43,653 nt of DNA from Fibrobacter sp. GTDB lineage: Bacteria > Fibrobacterota > Chitinivibrionia > Chitinivibrionales > Chitinispirillaceae. The notes under the pieces are model-generated. The model made no database searches and had not been told where the DNA came from. It saw only the letters and a list, made by a program, of their open reading frames with translations. A program made the translations under genes and the position numbers. The stretch's first letter is position 1. Each line of letters begins with the position of its first letter. Location of the stretch: contig JAAYPC010000038.1 of assembly GCA_012519985.1 (NCBI GenBank), positions 1 to 43,653 on the forward strand. Reading direction: 5' to 3'. This document shows, in pieces, positions 35,393 through 43,653 of this stretch.

Positions 35393-38311
35393 ATGTCCAC
35401 AAACAACGTCCAGGAACTCTACGATAAAGCACTGCAGTACTGGCAGAATGAAGAATCAGAGAAGGCCATCGAATTAGTAGAACAAGCACTGATACTTGCT
35501 CCTGAGAATCTTGACTTGCATTGTCTTGCCATGCATGTAAAAAACAGAGGTTATAAAGACTATTCTTTCCTTCCCCATGCAGAATTTATCATGGATCACG
35601 ACATCCATTACAATGATACTCTTGCTAAAGACCCGCGCGAGGTTATCGATTTGGCAATGTACACCTATAGCTGTGCTACCCGCGAAACTTCTTATGGAGA
35701 AGAGGAGAACCCGGACTTCGATGATATTGCCCGGCGTTATCACAAATATGCGACAAAAGTGCTCAAGGCGGGTTATCCGGTCATCTTTGTCGATTCATAT
35801 ATCGATGCATTGGTAAGATTAGGATTATTCGATGAAGCTTTTACTATTGGTAAAGTATGCCTGAAATTAATTAGCGGTAAAGAAGTTGGATTACCTGGCC
35901 TGGACAAAACAGATTATGATGATTATGATTCAGACGAATTCATCTTCAGCATTATAGAATCGTTGCATGAAGTTTTTATGGCCACCTGGAAACTGGAGGA
36001 AGCACGTGATTTTTATATCGCGCATTTGAAAAATAACCCCGAAGATTGGCTTGCCTATGATTTATTGGGAAAAATCTACTGTTATCTGAATCAGCCAGAG
36101 GAAGCTGCACGCCAGTGGATAAATGGATTGATTGAAAAAGGGTGGGATGATGATGGGCCGACGTATCTGTATGAGCTGTGTAATCAAATAAAGGACCCGA
36201 ATGCGACGAAAAAGAAAGCTCTTGTTAAAAGAATCGAAGAAGCCAAGAAAACTCTTCCTCAGCAATTAAAACCTGTCGCAGAGGGCCTTTGCAAGGAAAT
36301 TTATCGGACCATAGGTTACCGTGATAAAGCAATCCTGGATGAAGCCTATATCGAAACCAAACTGGAAGTAAAGCTCCCTCCTTTACAGCCAAACCACCTT
36401 ATCGACTATGAAAAAATCTGGTTACCGGAAACTCAGGGTGAATACCCTTATAAGCCTGCAAATGAAAAGGTGGAGCCGGAAGAACAGAACGAACCAGTAG
36501 TTATTGTTTCAGGGAATGTTAAATCTGATCTCAACACAATCAGGAGGTATGGAATTGATGTTACCGAGCTTGCCGCCAAAGGAAAATTACCGCCAATTGT
36601 AGGACGTGATGCCGAGATCGATTCTTTGATACGTATCCTTCTTCGTATGGAAAAAAACAATCCGGTGCTTCTTGGGCCGGCCGGAACAGGAAAAACAGCA
36701 ATAATTTACGGACTTGCCCAGCGTATCGTATCCGGTTCGGCACCTTCCTTCTTAAAAGACAAAAAAGTATTTGAACTTTCAATGACTTCACTGGTAGCTG
36801 GAACCACTTTCCGTGGTGATTTCGAGAGTCGTTTAACAAATGTTATCAAGGAAGCCGCTGCCAATCCCGAATGTATTCTTTTTGTCGATGAACTTCATAC
36901 AATAATGGGAGCAGGTGCTGCTAACGATGGAACTCTTGATGCCGCAAACATTGTAAAGCCTGCTCTGGCTAAAGGAACACTACGGCTTGCAGGTGCCACT
37001 ACCCTGCTTGAGTATAATAAAAGGATAGAGAAAGATCCGGCCATGGCCAGACGTTTTACACCTGTAATGGTGTCGGAGATGGACCGTGCAACGACAATTG
37101 AGGTGCTTAAGAGCAGAAGCAAACTATGGCGGGAAAATCATCAAATAGACATCAGCGATGAGCTTATTATCTTAACTGTAGATTTGACCGCTTCTCGCAT
37201 AAGAAACCGCTCATTCCCGGACAAGGCGATCGATCTTCTTGATGAAGCCGGTGCTATGATCCGTACTCTTCGCAGTGCAGACAAGAACGGGTTATGGAAA
37301 CTGCGTCCGGAAGATATTCATCAGGTGCTTTCCGAATGGACCGGAAATGCAGTTATTTCTAAACCGGATAATAATGACAAACAAACATTCAGTAAACCTA
37401 CAGTCAAGCAGATTACCGAACAGTTCCGCGAACATATCATTGGTCAGGATAAGGCGGTTGAACGCATGGCTGAAGCGGTATTAAGATACAATTTGTCTCT
37501 TAAAAACCCAGATACTCCAATGACCCTTCTGATGTATGGACTGCCAGGTACCGGTAAATCTACTTGCTGCAAAGCGCTGGCTTCGGTTCTATGGCCAGGT
37601 CAGAATGATCGTGTCATGACTGTCAATTGCTCGGAATTTGGTGATTATCTGGCGCTTCACCGACTTATTGGACCGCCACCGGGATACAGCGGATTTGACA
37701 ACGGTGGCATTCTCACCGCAAGACTTAAACGCCAACCTCATTCACTTATCGTGGTTGCAAATTTAACCGATGCTCATTTTTCGGTACAGGTTTTCTTTGA
37801 GCAGCTTTTTAAACACGGATCATATAGCGATCCTTTGACCGGTCGATTAGTTTCAGCGGCCGATGCTGTATTTGTGGTGAAACACGATACTTCAGACCGC
37901 TCTCAGACAATCGGTTTTTCTTGCCCTGCGGACAGTATAAATGAAGAAAAGCGGGTCATCACAGATTTGCAGAAAAAAGGACTCTCTCAGGTCTTTACCG
38001 GTCTGTTTTCTTTGCTTATCCCTTTACAGCCATATTCTTCTGAAATTGTCACAGAGATTATCGGAGCCAAGCTGAAAGCGCTCAGTGATGATTATCAACG
38101 CAAAGGAATTAATGTAAGCTTTTCAGAATCTTTACCGCATCAATTAACAATCCGCTTTTTAGAAATTCCAGCGGATAAAAGAGATATCGACACATTTATT
38201 GATGATCTGATTGTCAGCCAGGTACGAGATGCTGTTCTTGAAAAGGGAAATTATGATGGTATAGTAATACCAATTAAATTCCAGACTCAAGTACCAAATC
38301 CTAAAAACTGA
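35393..38311 (+). CDS. TPR-containing double-AAA+ Clp-like ATPase, first of a tandem pair
   Basis: Residues 1-340 are helical repeats of TPR type ([20 protein letters not shown]; later [19 protein letters not shown]) and replace the usual Clp N domain. D1 is intact: [20 protein letters not shown], Walker A GPAGTGKT (K434), Walker [10 protein letters not shown] (D499-E500), sensor GATT and Arg finger PAMARRF. D2 keeps Walker [10 protein letters not shown] (K722) and pore loop GYSGFDNGG, but the Walker B acid pair is Ala789-Asn790 (VVANLTDAH) and the usual LNRID segment is gone. I840-G841-F842 lies where ClpA has IGL and ClpC has VGF, the ClpP-docking loop. No ClpP gene here. The final ~10 codons (QTQVPNPKN) lie in repeat-like DNA. 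Confidence 0.88.
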   Translation: MSTNNVQELYDKALQYWQNEESEKAIELVEQALILAPENLDLHCLAMHVKNRGYKDYSFLPHAEFIMDHDIHYNDTLAKDPREVIDLAMYTYSCATRETSYGEEENPDFDDIARRYHKYATKVLKAGYPVIFVDSYIDALVRLGLFDEAFTIGKVCLKLISGKEVGLPGLDKTDYDDYDSDEFIFSIIESLHEVFMATWKLEEARDFYIAHLKNNPEDWLAYDLLGKIYCYLNQPEEAARQWINGLIEKGWDDDGPTYLYELCNQIKDPNATKKKALVKRIEEAKKTLPQQLKPVAEGLCKEIYRTIGYRDKAILDEAYIETKLEVKLPPLQPNHLIDYEKIWLPETQGEYPYKPANEKVEPEEQNEPVVIVSGNVKSDLNTIRRYGIDVTELAAKGKLPPIVGRDAEIDSLIRILLRMEKNNPVLLGPAGTGKTAIIYGLAQRIVSGSAPSFLKDKKVFELSMTSLVAGTTFRGDFESRLTNVIKEAAANPECILFVDELHTIMGAGAANDGTLDAANIVKPALAKGTLRLAGATTLLEYNKRIEKDPAMARRFTPVMVSEMDRATTIEVLKSRSKLWRENHQIDISDELIILTVDLTASRIRNRSFPDKAIDLLDEAGAMIRTLRSADKNGLWKLRPEDIHQVLSEWTGNAVISKPDNNDKQTFSKPTVKQITEQFREHIIGQDKAVERMAEAVLRYNLSLKNPDTPMTLLMYGLPGTGKSTCCKALASVLWPGQNDRVMTVNCSEFGDYLALHRLIGPPPGYSGFDNGGILTARLKRQPHSLIVVANLTDAHFSVQVFFEQLFKHGSYSDPLTGRLVSAADAVFVVKHDTSDRSQTIGFSCPADSINEEKRVITDLQKKGLSQVFTGLFSLLIPLQPYSSEIVTEIIGAKLKALSDDYQRKGINVSFSESLPHQLTIRFLEIPADKRDIDTFIDDLIVSQVRDAVLEKGNYDGIVIPIKFQTQVPNPKN

Positions 38312-38510
38312 TTATCGAATTTTAAAAGAGGACAGTAAATGAAAAAAGTCCAATTTGAAATACTTCAACTATCCTTAATCTCTTGTTCCGGTTTTGGATT
38401 TTGTAATTTGGGATTTACTTTGAATTAAGATTTGTAATTTGGAATTTGATTAGAAAGATTTATGATTTGGAATTTTTTCCAATTACCATAAACAAAGGGA
38501 AGATTTTCTT
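38312..38510. repeat. A/T-rich 'TTTGGAATTT' repeat between the AAA+ genes
   Basis: Holds GGTTTTGGATTTTGTAATTTGG, GATTTGTAATTTGGAATTTG and ATGATTTGGAATTT, the same repeat type as in the gap at 13748-13990. In the opposite sense it reads into the 3' end of the first AAA+ gene (ACCAAATCCTAAAA at about 38293). The Shine-Dalgarno-like AAGGGAAG of the second gene ends the interval. Confidence 0.5.
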
Positions 38511-41375
38511 ATGGAAGAAAAAAAATCATCATCACATTTTAATGAACAATTAATTTCCCTGCGGGAAAAACAAAGATCTTCAGATGAAATAAAATCGATT
38601 GCAATGCAGTTTCTGAAGGAAGAACCTGATAATCTTGATGCCCATGCATGGTTTGCAGTCACACAGAGGCGGATTAATGATCCCAAAATTCTTAAACACT
38701 TCAGATATGTATTTGACCGTGATATCAACTATCAACTTCCTGGAAGCACTTATTTAAACAAGGATGCTATTGTAAATTATTTCCTTATTGATCTGCATGT
38801 CAGACTTCATCATATAGACAGGGATGATGAACAATATTTAAGAAAAAAGAGGAATATCGCAAAGCTGATTGTATCATACACTGAACAGTTTCTTCAGGCT
38901 TCACGAGAAATCCACAGTATTACTGATTTCGCTGAAGCCCTTTTGATTATCGGCAGATATGATGATGTCATAAGCATAGCATATTATCTTTCAGGAAGAA
39001 TCAGTGCCTCCGATCTTAAATGGGAAGGCATTAGACATTCAAAAGAAATTGATGATATCGATGAGATAGTAACACACGCTATCGATGCTTTCTTTTTATC
39101 AAAGCGTTATGCCGAGGGGTGTGCCTGGATAAGGGAACTTCTGGAGAAAAAACCGGATTATGATTACCTGTGGTATTTGTTTGGGCAGACACTCTGCTGG
39201 CTTGGATACCCACAGGAAACAGCGCGGGCATGGATTATCGCACTGAAAAAAGGGTGGTATGCCTTTGATATATACATGGAGTTTGAGATTCTTTACAACA
39301 TTATTCTTGACCCTGATTACTTTAAAAAAGAGGATATCTCCTATCGCCTGAATTTAATGAAAAAAACGATACCTGAAGACAAAAAAGAGATCCTATCTGA
39401 TCTGAAAAGCCAGGTCTTCAGTGCTATTAGCAACCGCGACCAGGAGTTACCCTCCATCGATTTTATTGAAACGAAACTGGAAACGAAAATTCCTGACTCC
39501 CATTCAGACAGTACTTCCAAACGTTATTTTTATCCGAAGAAAAGAAGCTCCGACCCGGTTGTATCAGAAGCAATCTCTTTCATTGATCGGTGTATTGGCA
39601 CAGTCCAGTCAAATACCGATTTGGAAACAGATGATAGAAAAAAAGAGAAAGTCACAATCGGTTCCTGGAGCTCCCAACCTTCCGGACATACGCTGGAACA
39701 GTTTGGTGTTGACCTTACCCGGCAGGCGGCTTCCGGAAAAATTGCCCCCATTGTTGGTCGGGACAAAGAAATTGAAAGGATGGTCCGTATCCTTTCGCGC
39801 ACCGAAAAGAACAATCCTGTTCTTCTTGGTGAAGCTGGAGTGGGAAAAACCGCAATTGTACAGGGACTTGCCCAGCGCATTGTACGGGGTGAAGTACCCG
39901 ATACTCTCAAAAATAAAATGATTGTTGAACTTAATGTGGGTGTTCTTGTAGCCGGAACCACTTACCGGGGTGATTTTGAAAGGCGCATGGAAGAGATTGT
40001 AAAGGAAGCTAAAGAAAATCAGTCGGTTATACTTTTTATAGATGAACTTCATACTTTAATGGGAGCTGGAGATCGCAAGCATGGTCTTGACGGTTCCAAT
40101 ATTCTGAAACCGGCTCTGGCAACAGGAGACCTTCGCCTGATCGGTGCAACCACTACTGGTGAATATGCAAGATCGATTGAGAAAGATCCGGCTATGGAAC
40201 GGAGGTTCTCCCCCATTTACCTGAGCGAAATCGATCAAAAACTGACCCGTGAGGTACTTCTGGCCAGAAAACCACTCTGGGAGACTCACCATGATCTTAA
40301 ATTAAGCGATGATATCTTTGATACCGCCATCGAACTTTCTGATCGCCACATCAGGCACCGCCACTTCCCTGATAAAGCAATCGATGTGGTAGATGAGGCT
40401 TGTGCAATGGCACGCATGGAAATGCAACTGAGTTCGAAGAATAACAATGATATAACAGTTAATAAAGAACATATAATAAGCGTTATAGATCAGATGTCCG
40501 GGATTGAGGCAAATGGGCCGGTAAATGGTGGAGGTTCTTTTCTAAACGACATTTCTGATTCGTTTCGTAAAAAGCTATCTGTTCATGAAAACATAATTGA
40601 GCGTTTATCCCTTATTGCCGCTGATCAGAAGCTTGGCCTTCGCAGATCTTCTCTTCCAAGAATTGTTTGCTTTGCAGGTGAACCGCAGTCAGGGAAAACC
40701 GAAGCTGCCAGAGCCCTGGCTGATACGCTTTGGCCTGATGAGAAAGACCGGTTTCTTTTTGTTAACATGGCTACGCTTACTGATGAAACCGATCTTAACC
40801 GTCTTATCGGAAGTCGCAGTGGATATACAGGAAGCGATATCGGAGGGATGCTGCCTCTTCATTTAAAACAGCACCCTAACTCAATCGTATACCTTTATCA
40901 ATTCAACCTGGCACACCAGAAGATTATCGATTTCTTCATCAATTTATTCTCTGAAGGAAGTTTTCCTGATCCGGACGGCAGAACCGTTTTCGCTTCAAAC
41001 ACCGTTTTTGTACTCAGTCTGACAATGGAGTCCAGCAGAGTAACTGTGGGTTTTGGCAAGAAGCCAAAAAACATAGCAACTAATCCGAATCCGGATAAAC
41101 TCAAAGAACTGCTTGCCAGAAATGGGATTCCCGAAAAACTGATCCATTTGCTTAAGGAAATTTTATGGTTTGATTCGCTGAACCAGGAGCAGGTTGAAAA
41201 AATCATTAAGAGAGAACTCGATACACTTGTTAATCAACCCTGGGTATCTGGGATGAATATTATTCCCACCGGGGAACTGGTTAAAAAACTTACAACCGAT
41301 TATTTCGAACAACCTGCATTATCACGGAATCTGAAATCATTTATAAACAAGGGATTGTTTGAAATCAGGATTTAG
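38511..41375 (+). CDS. TPR-containing double-AAA+ Clp-like ATPase, second of a tandem pair
   Basis: A diverged paralogue of the preceding gene with the same layout. Residues 1-350 are helical repeats (YAEGCAWIRELLEKKPDYDY, LFGQTLCWLGYPQETARAW). D1 is complete and closer to canonical ClpC: FGVDLTRQAASGKIAPIVGRD, Walker A GEAGVGKT (K446), Walker B ILFIDELHTLMG (D511-E512), GATTTGEY and PAMERRF. D2 has Walker A GEPQSGKTE (K729) and pore-type GYTGSDIGG, but Tyr796-Gln797 replace the Walker B Asp-Glu (SIVYLYQFNLAH). V846-G847-F848 matches the ClpC VGF ClpP-docking tripeptide. The two products may form a mixed ring; partner and substrates are unknown. Confidence 0.88.
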   Translation: MEEKKSSSHFNEQLISLREKQRSSDEIKSIAMQFLKEEPDNLDAHAWFAVTQRRINDPKILKHFRYVFDRDINYQLPGSTYLNKDAIVNYFLIDLHVRLHHIDRDDEQYLRKKRNIAKLIVSYTEQFLQASREIHSITDFAEALLIIGRYDDVISIAYYLSGRISASDLKWEGIRHSKEIDDIDEIVTHAIDAFFLSKRYAEGCAWIRELLEKKPDYDYLWYLFGQTLCWLGYPQETARAWIIALKKGWYAFDIYMEFEILYNIILDPDYFKKEDISYRLNLMKKTIPEDKKEILSDLKSQVFSAISNRDQELPSIDFIETKLETKIPDSHSDSTSKRYFYPKKRSSDPVVSEAISFIDRCIGTVQSNTDLETDDRKKEKVTIGSWSSQPSGHTLEQFGVDLTRQAASGKIAPIVGRDKEIERMVRILSRTEKNNPVLLGEAGVGKTAIVQGLAQRIVRGEVPDTLKNKMIVELNVGVLVAGTTYRGDFERRMEEIVKEAKENQSVILFIDELHTLMGAGDRKHGLDGSNILKPALATGDLRLIGATTTGEYARSIEKDPAMERRFSPIYLSEIDQKLTREVLLARKPLWETHHDLKLSDDIFDTAIELSDRHIRHRHFPDKAIDVVDEACAMARMEMQLSSKNNNDITVNKEHIISVIDQMSGIEANGPVNGGGSFLNDISDSFRKKLSVHENIIERLSLIAADQKLGLRRSSLPRIVCFAGEPQSGKTEAARALADTLWPDEKDRFLFVNMATLTDETDLNRLIGSRSGYTGSDIGGMLPLHLKQHPNSIVYLYQFNLAHQKIIDFFINLFSEGSFPDPDGRTVFASNTVFVLSLTMESSRVTVGFGKKPKNIATNPNPDKLKELLARNGIPEKLIHLLKEILWFDSLNQEQVEKIIKRELDTLVNQPWVSGMNIIPTGELVKKLTTDYFEQPALSRNLKSFINKGLFEIRI

Positions 41376-41461
41376 AGTTCAGGTATTTGTCAGCAAGTGA
41401 AGCTGATCAAAGAAACGCTCCAGCCCCCTAAATCCCCCAAATGGGGACTTAGGACCGGAAG

Positions 41462-41496
41462 GGGACTAAGAAGTCCCGCAGGGACGCGATTTTTTT
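41462..41496 (+). terminator. Possible intrinsic terminator of the AAA+ operon
   Basis: GGGACT-AAGA-AGTCCC (41462-41477) overlaps GTCCC-GCA-GGGAC (41473-41485), and seven Ts follow at 41490-41496. It is about 90 bp after the second AAA+ stop codon. The stems are short, so strength is uncertain. Confidence 0.4.
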
Positions 41497-41541
41497 AAAA
41501 GAACTAAGATTGGAGCTAAGATCTACAGTGGCGTTATGAGA

Positions 41542-41579
41542 TCATAAAGTCTCCCGATGTACATCGGGAGACTTTATGA
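41542..41579. repeat. 38-bp perfect palindrome
   Basis: TCATAAAGTCTCCCGATGT followed directly by ACATCGGGAGACTTTATGA, with no loop and no mismatch. It could be a cruciform, a protein-binding site or a transcript-end hairpin. No other copy was seen in the window. Confidence 0.85.
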
Positions 41580-41594
41580 AGCATCGCATATATT

Positions 41595-41628
41595 TTGTTA
41601 ACAATCGGAATTAAGCCTTACGGCTATG
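41595..41628 (-). repeat. 34-bp inverted repeat, right copy
   Basis: TTGTTAACAATCGGAA followed by TTAAGCCTTACGGCTATG; reverse complement of 34810-34843 with one mismatch. It lies 220 bp beyond the second AAA+ stop codon. Confidence 0.8.
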
Positions 41629-41641
41629 GGATTAAAGGAAG

Positions 41642-41687
41642 AATCCCTTACCGGCAATTTATAGTATAACAGTAAAAGGGATTTTTT
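41642..41687 (+). terminator. Hairpin with T-run
   Basis: AATCCCTT (41642-41649) pairs with AAGGGATT (41676-41683), and the right arm continues into a six-T run. The 26-base loop is long. It would end plus-strand transcription before the convergent hydrolase remnant. Confidence 0.35.
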
Positions 41688-41696
41688 AAAAATGAA

Positions 41697-42074
41697 TCAT
41701 GAAACAAGTATTGAAAAATTCAACCGCCTGGGGTATGCAACCAGGCTAAAATAAGCTCCGAGACTGCATGCATATAAAGAAATACTCGCGAATTTATTTT
41801 TAATAAACTCATGTATGACAGTTAAATCATGAACACCATTTTGAACGGTGCATTTATACGGATGATTTTTTCGTTCACCATGCTCAGGAAGATCAAAACT
41901 TAATACTTGATAGCCAGCGTTTACTGCTATATTTGCAAAATTCTCAGCCTCCTCTTTTTTAGAAAGCTTCCCATGAACAAATAAATACAGTTTTTCAGAA
42001 TCTTCGCCATAAAAAACGGCGGGTATGTTTTCTATTTGTAATTTTTCTTTTTTCAAAATAACCTCTGCATTCAT
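41697..42074 (-). pseudogene. Truncated alpha/beta hydrolase
   Basis: The first ~115 residues look like an alpha/beta hydrolase: YLFVHGKLSKKEEAENFA (oxyanion HG motif), AGYQVLSFDLPEHGER, and a nucleophile elbow ISLYACSLGAYFSLVAY with Ser in an A-C-S-L-G context. The frame then diverges (PRRLNFSILVS) and stops at 125 residues, so the C-terminal half with the catalytic Asp/His is missing; full-length relatives are roughly twice as long. The loss coincides with the palindrome-rich edge of the AAA+ region. It is probably a dead fragment. Confidence 0.65.
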
Positions 42075-42508
42075 AACCTAACACTATTGTAACAATTATT
42101 GAACTTATGGTCTCATTGATAACCACATCCGGATAGAATTCATTAAAAAATCAAATTCAATGATCAGTTCATTTACTCAAGAAAGATGTTCCAATCTGTT
42201 GGAGCGCTCGCATTCATTTCATTGATTTCATGATATTTTCAAACCTCGTATTGCTGATTAGTGCACTGCTATAACTGATGTTTCGTAATATAACAGGCTT
42301 TAAGTTTATAATACATCTCCTACATTAGAAAAATAACATTCCAAACCTCGCCCAAACTCATTTAAAATCAATTTTTTTTATAATCCGTTGGATAGTAGTG
42401 AAAATGATGCTAGTTTTGTACGATTGTTTTCGGGATAATTAAAATTTATATCCTGTTGGCAGGCAATGACTTGTAAACAATAATCCAATCTTCCACATAC
42501 ACTTTTTT
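42075..42508. other. A/T-rich intergenic stretch, nothing recognised
   Basis: About 430 bp with no credible open frame on either strand, no RNA gene recognised and no match to the repeat families seen elsewhere in the window. It precedes the promoter/operator region of the TetR gene. Confidence 0.5.
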
Positions 42509-42585
42509 TAATCATTTGATTAAATCTGTTGCTTAATCCGCCTGATTAAATTATAATTATTACAAAAGTAACAAAAAGGATGGGT
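42509..42585 (+). promoter_or_regulatory. TetR-gene promoter with two TAATC-type operators
   Basis: TTGCTT (42529-42534) and TATAAT (42552-42557) are separated by 17 bp, a near-consensus sigma-70 promoter. TTAATC-CGCCT-GATTAA (42533-42549) lies in its spacer, and a second palindrome TAATCA-TT-TGATTA (42509-42522) is just upstream. The motif TGATTAAAT repeats at 42517 and 42543 (26 bp apart). AGGA at 42577-42580 serves the ATG at 42586. The arrangement fits autorepression by the TetR protein. Confidence 0.6.
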
Positions 42586-43236
42586 ATGAAAAAGATCGCT
42601 AACTCAAAAAAAGATGATAAAACTGACAACTCTTCAACTGAACAAAAGATCAAAGAAGCAGCCCGCAAACTGTTTACCAGCAAAGGATTTGCCGCAGTAA
42701 CCACACGGGATATCGCAGTTGAAGCCGGTATCAACCAGGCTCTGCTTCATTACTATTTTCGCAGTAAAGAAAAACTGTTTGAAATTATCATGCTTGAGAA
42801 TCTCAGTCTTTTCATTGCAGGAGTAGCATCAATTCTCAACAATGAACAAACAACTCTTGAACAAAAAATTGAAGATCTGATAGCCACCTACATTGATAAA
42901 TTATCTCAGGAACCGGATCTGCCTCTTTTTATTGTAAATCAAATCAAGTCCAATCCGGAACAGTTCATTAAAAAACTTGGCATTGAGACATTAATTAAAA
43001 AGTCATTCTTCCTTAAGCAGGTTATGTCATCTGACTACTCCGAACAATTGCGTTTACTTAACCCGCTACATATTGTCATAAATGTGGTTGGGCTTACTGT
43101 AGCACCATTCCTGATGGCTCCTGTATTAAGAAAAGTCGGCAAACTCGATCAAAAACATTTCATGGCACTGGTGCAGGAACGTAAAGCATTAATACCGCAA
43201 TGGATTTCTTCCATGGTGAAAAAGGGACCGGAATAA
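42586..43236 (+). CDS. TetR/AcrR-family transcriptional regulator
   Basis: Helix-turn-helix in the N-terminal ~60 residues: KIKEAARKLFTSKGFAAVTT, RDIAVEAGINQALLHYYFRS and KEKLFEIIM, the standard TetR DNA-binding pattern. A ligand-binding helical C-domain with no recognisable specificity follows. I start at the second in-frame ATG (42586) because AGGA is then five bases upstream; an ATG at 42580 would overlap the Shine-Dalgarno. The TolC-type gene begins one base after its stop, so the regulator and an efflux system form one operon and the regulator probably senses an exported compound. Confidence 0.92.
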   Translation: MKKIANSKKDDKTDNSSTEQKIKEAARKLFTSKGFAAVTTRDIAVEAGINQALLHYYFRSKEKLFEIIMLENLSLFIAGVASILNNEQTTLEQKIEDLIATYIDKLSQEPDLPLFIVNQIKSNPEQFIKKLGIETLIKKSFFLKQVMSSDYSEQLRLLNPLHIVINVVGLTVAPFLMAPVLRKVGKLDQKHFMALVQERKALIPQWISSMVKKGPE

Positions 43237-43237
43237 A

Positions 43238-43653
43238 ATGAAACGAACTGTCATTCTAATCGTAAATCTGTTATGCATTGCTGTGCCGTCAGTTTATTCT
43301 CAGCTCACTTTGGAGACCTGTTGGAATAAGGCGGCTGAACACTATCCGCTTTCTTCCAAATTGCCGCTAATCAGAAACAATGAGCGCCTGGATAATACAA
43401 ATGCTAACATTCGATATCTGCCACAGGTAAGTGCATACGCAAAGAGTACTGCTCAAACAGAAGTAATGCAGCTTCCGTTTAACTTTCCAGGTATAGAAGA
43501 GATCAGCAAATTCCAGTATTCGGGCGCCATTGAAGTAAACCAGATGATATGGGATGGCGGAGTCACACGCTCTCAGAAACGGATCTCAGCAGCATCCTCA
43601 CAAGTAGATAAGAGCAAGCTTGCTGTTGACTTGTATGCCCTGAATGAGCGGAT
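43238..43653 (+). CDS. TolC-family outer-membrane efflux protein, N-terminal part
   Basis: Runs off the right edge after 138 complete codons. A signal peptide is clear (TVILIVNLLCIAVPSVYSQ), followed by LTLETCWNKAAEHYPLSS, which is the usual OEP opening, NIRYLPQVSAYAKSTAQTEV, and the strand/helix motif YSGAIEVNQMIWDGGVTRSQ typical of TolC-like trimeric channels. One base separates it from the tetR stop. The periplasmic adaptor and inner-membrane pump are expected just outside the window. Confidence 0.88.
   Translation, partial: MKRTVILIVNLLCIAVPSVYSQLTLETCWNKAAEHYPLSSKLPLIRNNERLDNTNANIRYLPQVSAYAKSTAQTEVMQLPFNFPGIEEISKFQYSGAIEVNQMIWDGGVTRSQKRISAASSQVDKSKLAVDLYALNER

Larger units (their letters stand above)
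41376..41696. other. Gap downstream of the AAA+ pair, rich in palindromes
   Basis: No gene. In order: CCCCCTAAATCCCCCAAATGGGGA repeat (41423-41448), a hairpin followed by a T-run (41462-41496), a 38-bp perfect palindrome (41542-41579), the right copy of the 34-bp inverted repeat (41595-41628), and an 8-bp-stem hairpin with a T-run (41642-41687). Confidence 0.65.

Noticed and set aside
39530-40052. Minus-strand open frames of about 145 codons
   Set aside because: Shadows of the conserved D1 region of the second AAA+ gene; their sequence is explained by that gene.
35393-41375. Type VI secretion ClpV or stress-disaggregase ClpB
   Set aside because: No T6SS genes are nearby, the N domain is helical repeats, and the ClpP-type IGF/VGF triplets argue against ClpB/ClpV; D2 is also degenerate.
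1-43653. tRNA or rRNA genes
   Set aside because: No cloverleaf with a CCA end or conserved TPsiC motif and no rRNA-like conserved segment was recognised by eye in the gaps; a covariance-model scan would settle this.

Overview
The window (about 43.7 kb, roughly 40% G+C by eye) looks like chromosome from an anaerobe-like, Gram-negative bacterium of the FCB group. Two secreted proteins end in C-terminal regions resembling type IX secretion (T9SS) type A sorting domains, a third has a shortened one, and there is a TolC-family outer-membrane protein. A Fibrobacterota/Chitinispirillia-like source is my best guess from overall gene style, but no rRNA or other marker is present to prove it.

Layout. 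(1) 1-125: start of rarA, reading off the left edge. (2) 126-1388: no gene; a dispersed A/T-rich repeat and a tandem array of about 220-bp units, each with a GGGGACGGAG-type palindrome. (3) 1389-24066: one long minus-strand operon-like block of 20 genes, read from right to left. It starts with a priming sugar-phosphate transferase, followed by Gfo/Idh oxidoreductase, DegT aminotransferase, NodB-type deacetylase, glycosyltransferases, a Wzy/O-antigen-ligase-type membrane protein, an alpha/alpha-toroid protein and a beta-helix protein. It then runs into an unusual tailoring set: asparagine-synthase-like ligase, glutamyl-tRNA reductase (HemA), PaaK-like adenylating enzyme, porphobilinogen-synthase-like HemB, GT4, UGM/amine-oxidase-like flavoprotein, shortened UbiD, a GINT1-N-like beta-propeller, UbiX and a hexapeptide acyltransferase. 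(4) 24306-27353: SNF2-type helicase. (5) 27903-34610: secreted CE2 esterase, beta-propeller protein with a sorting domain, several unrecognised proteins, an SGNH hydrolase and a methyltransferase remnant. (6) 35393-41375: two tandem plus-strand TPR/double-AAA+ Clp-like proteins, bracketed by a 34-bp inverted repeat. (7) 41697-42074: truncated alpha/beta hydrolase. (8) 42586-43653: TetR regulator and the start of a TolC-type efflux gene.

Working together. The block in (3) should build and export an undecaprenyl-linked surface polysaccharide or glycan. The HemA/HemB/ligase/UbiD/UbiX subset suggests that a small molecule made from the 5-aminolevulinate branch, or another decarboxylated aromatic or acyl group, decorates it. 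This is an inference; the HemB active-site change and the short UbiD make a purely housekeeping role less likely. The AAA+ pair in (6) is the other unusual system: both proteins keep an active-looking first ATPase ring and a ClpP-docking-type IGF/VGF tripeptide, but both lost the Walker B acid pair in the second ring and carry helical repeats in place of the usual Clp N domain.
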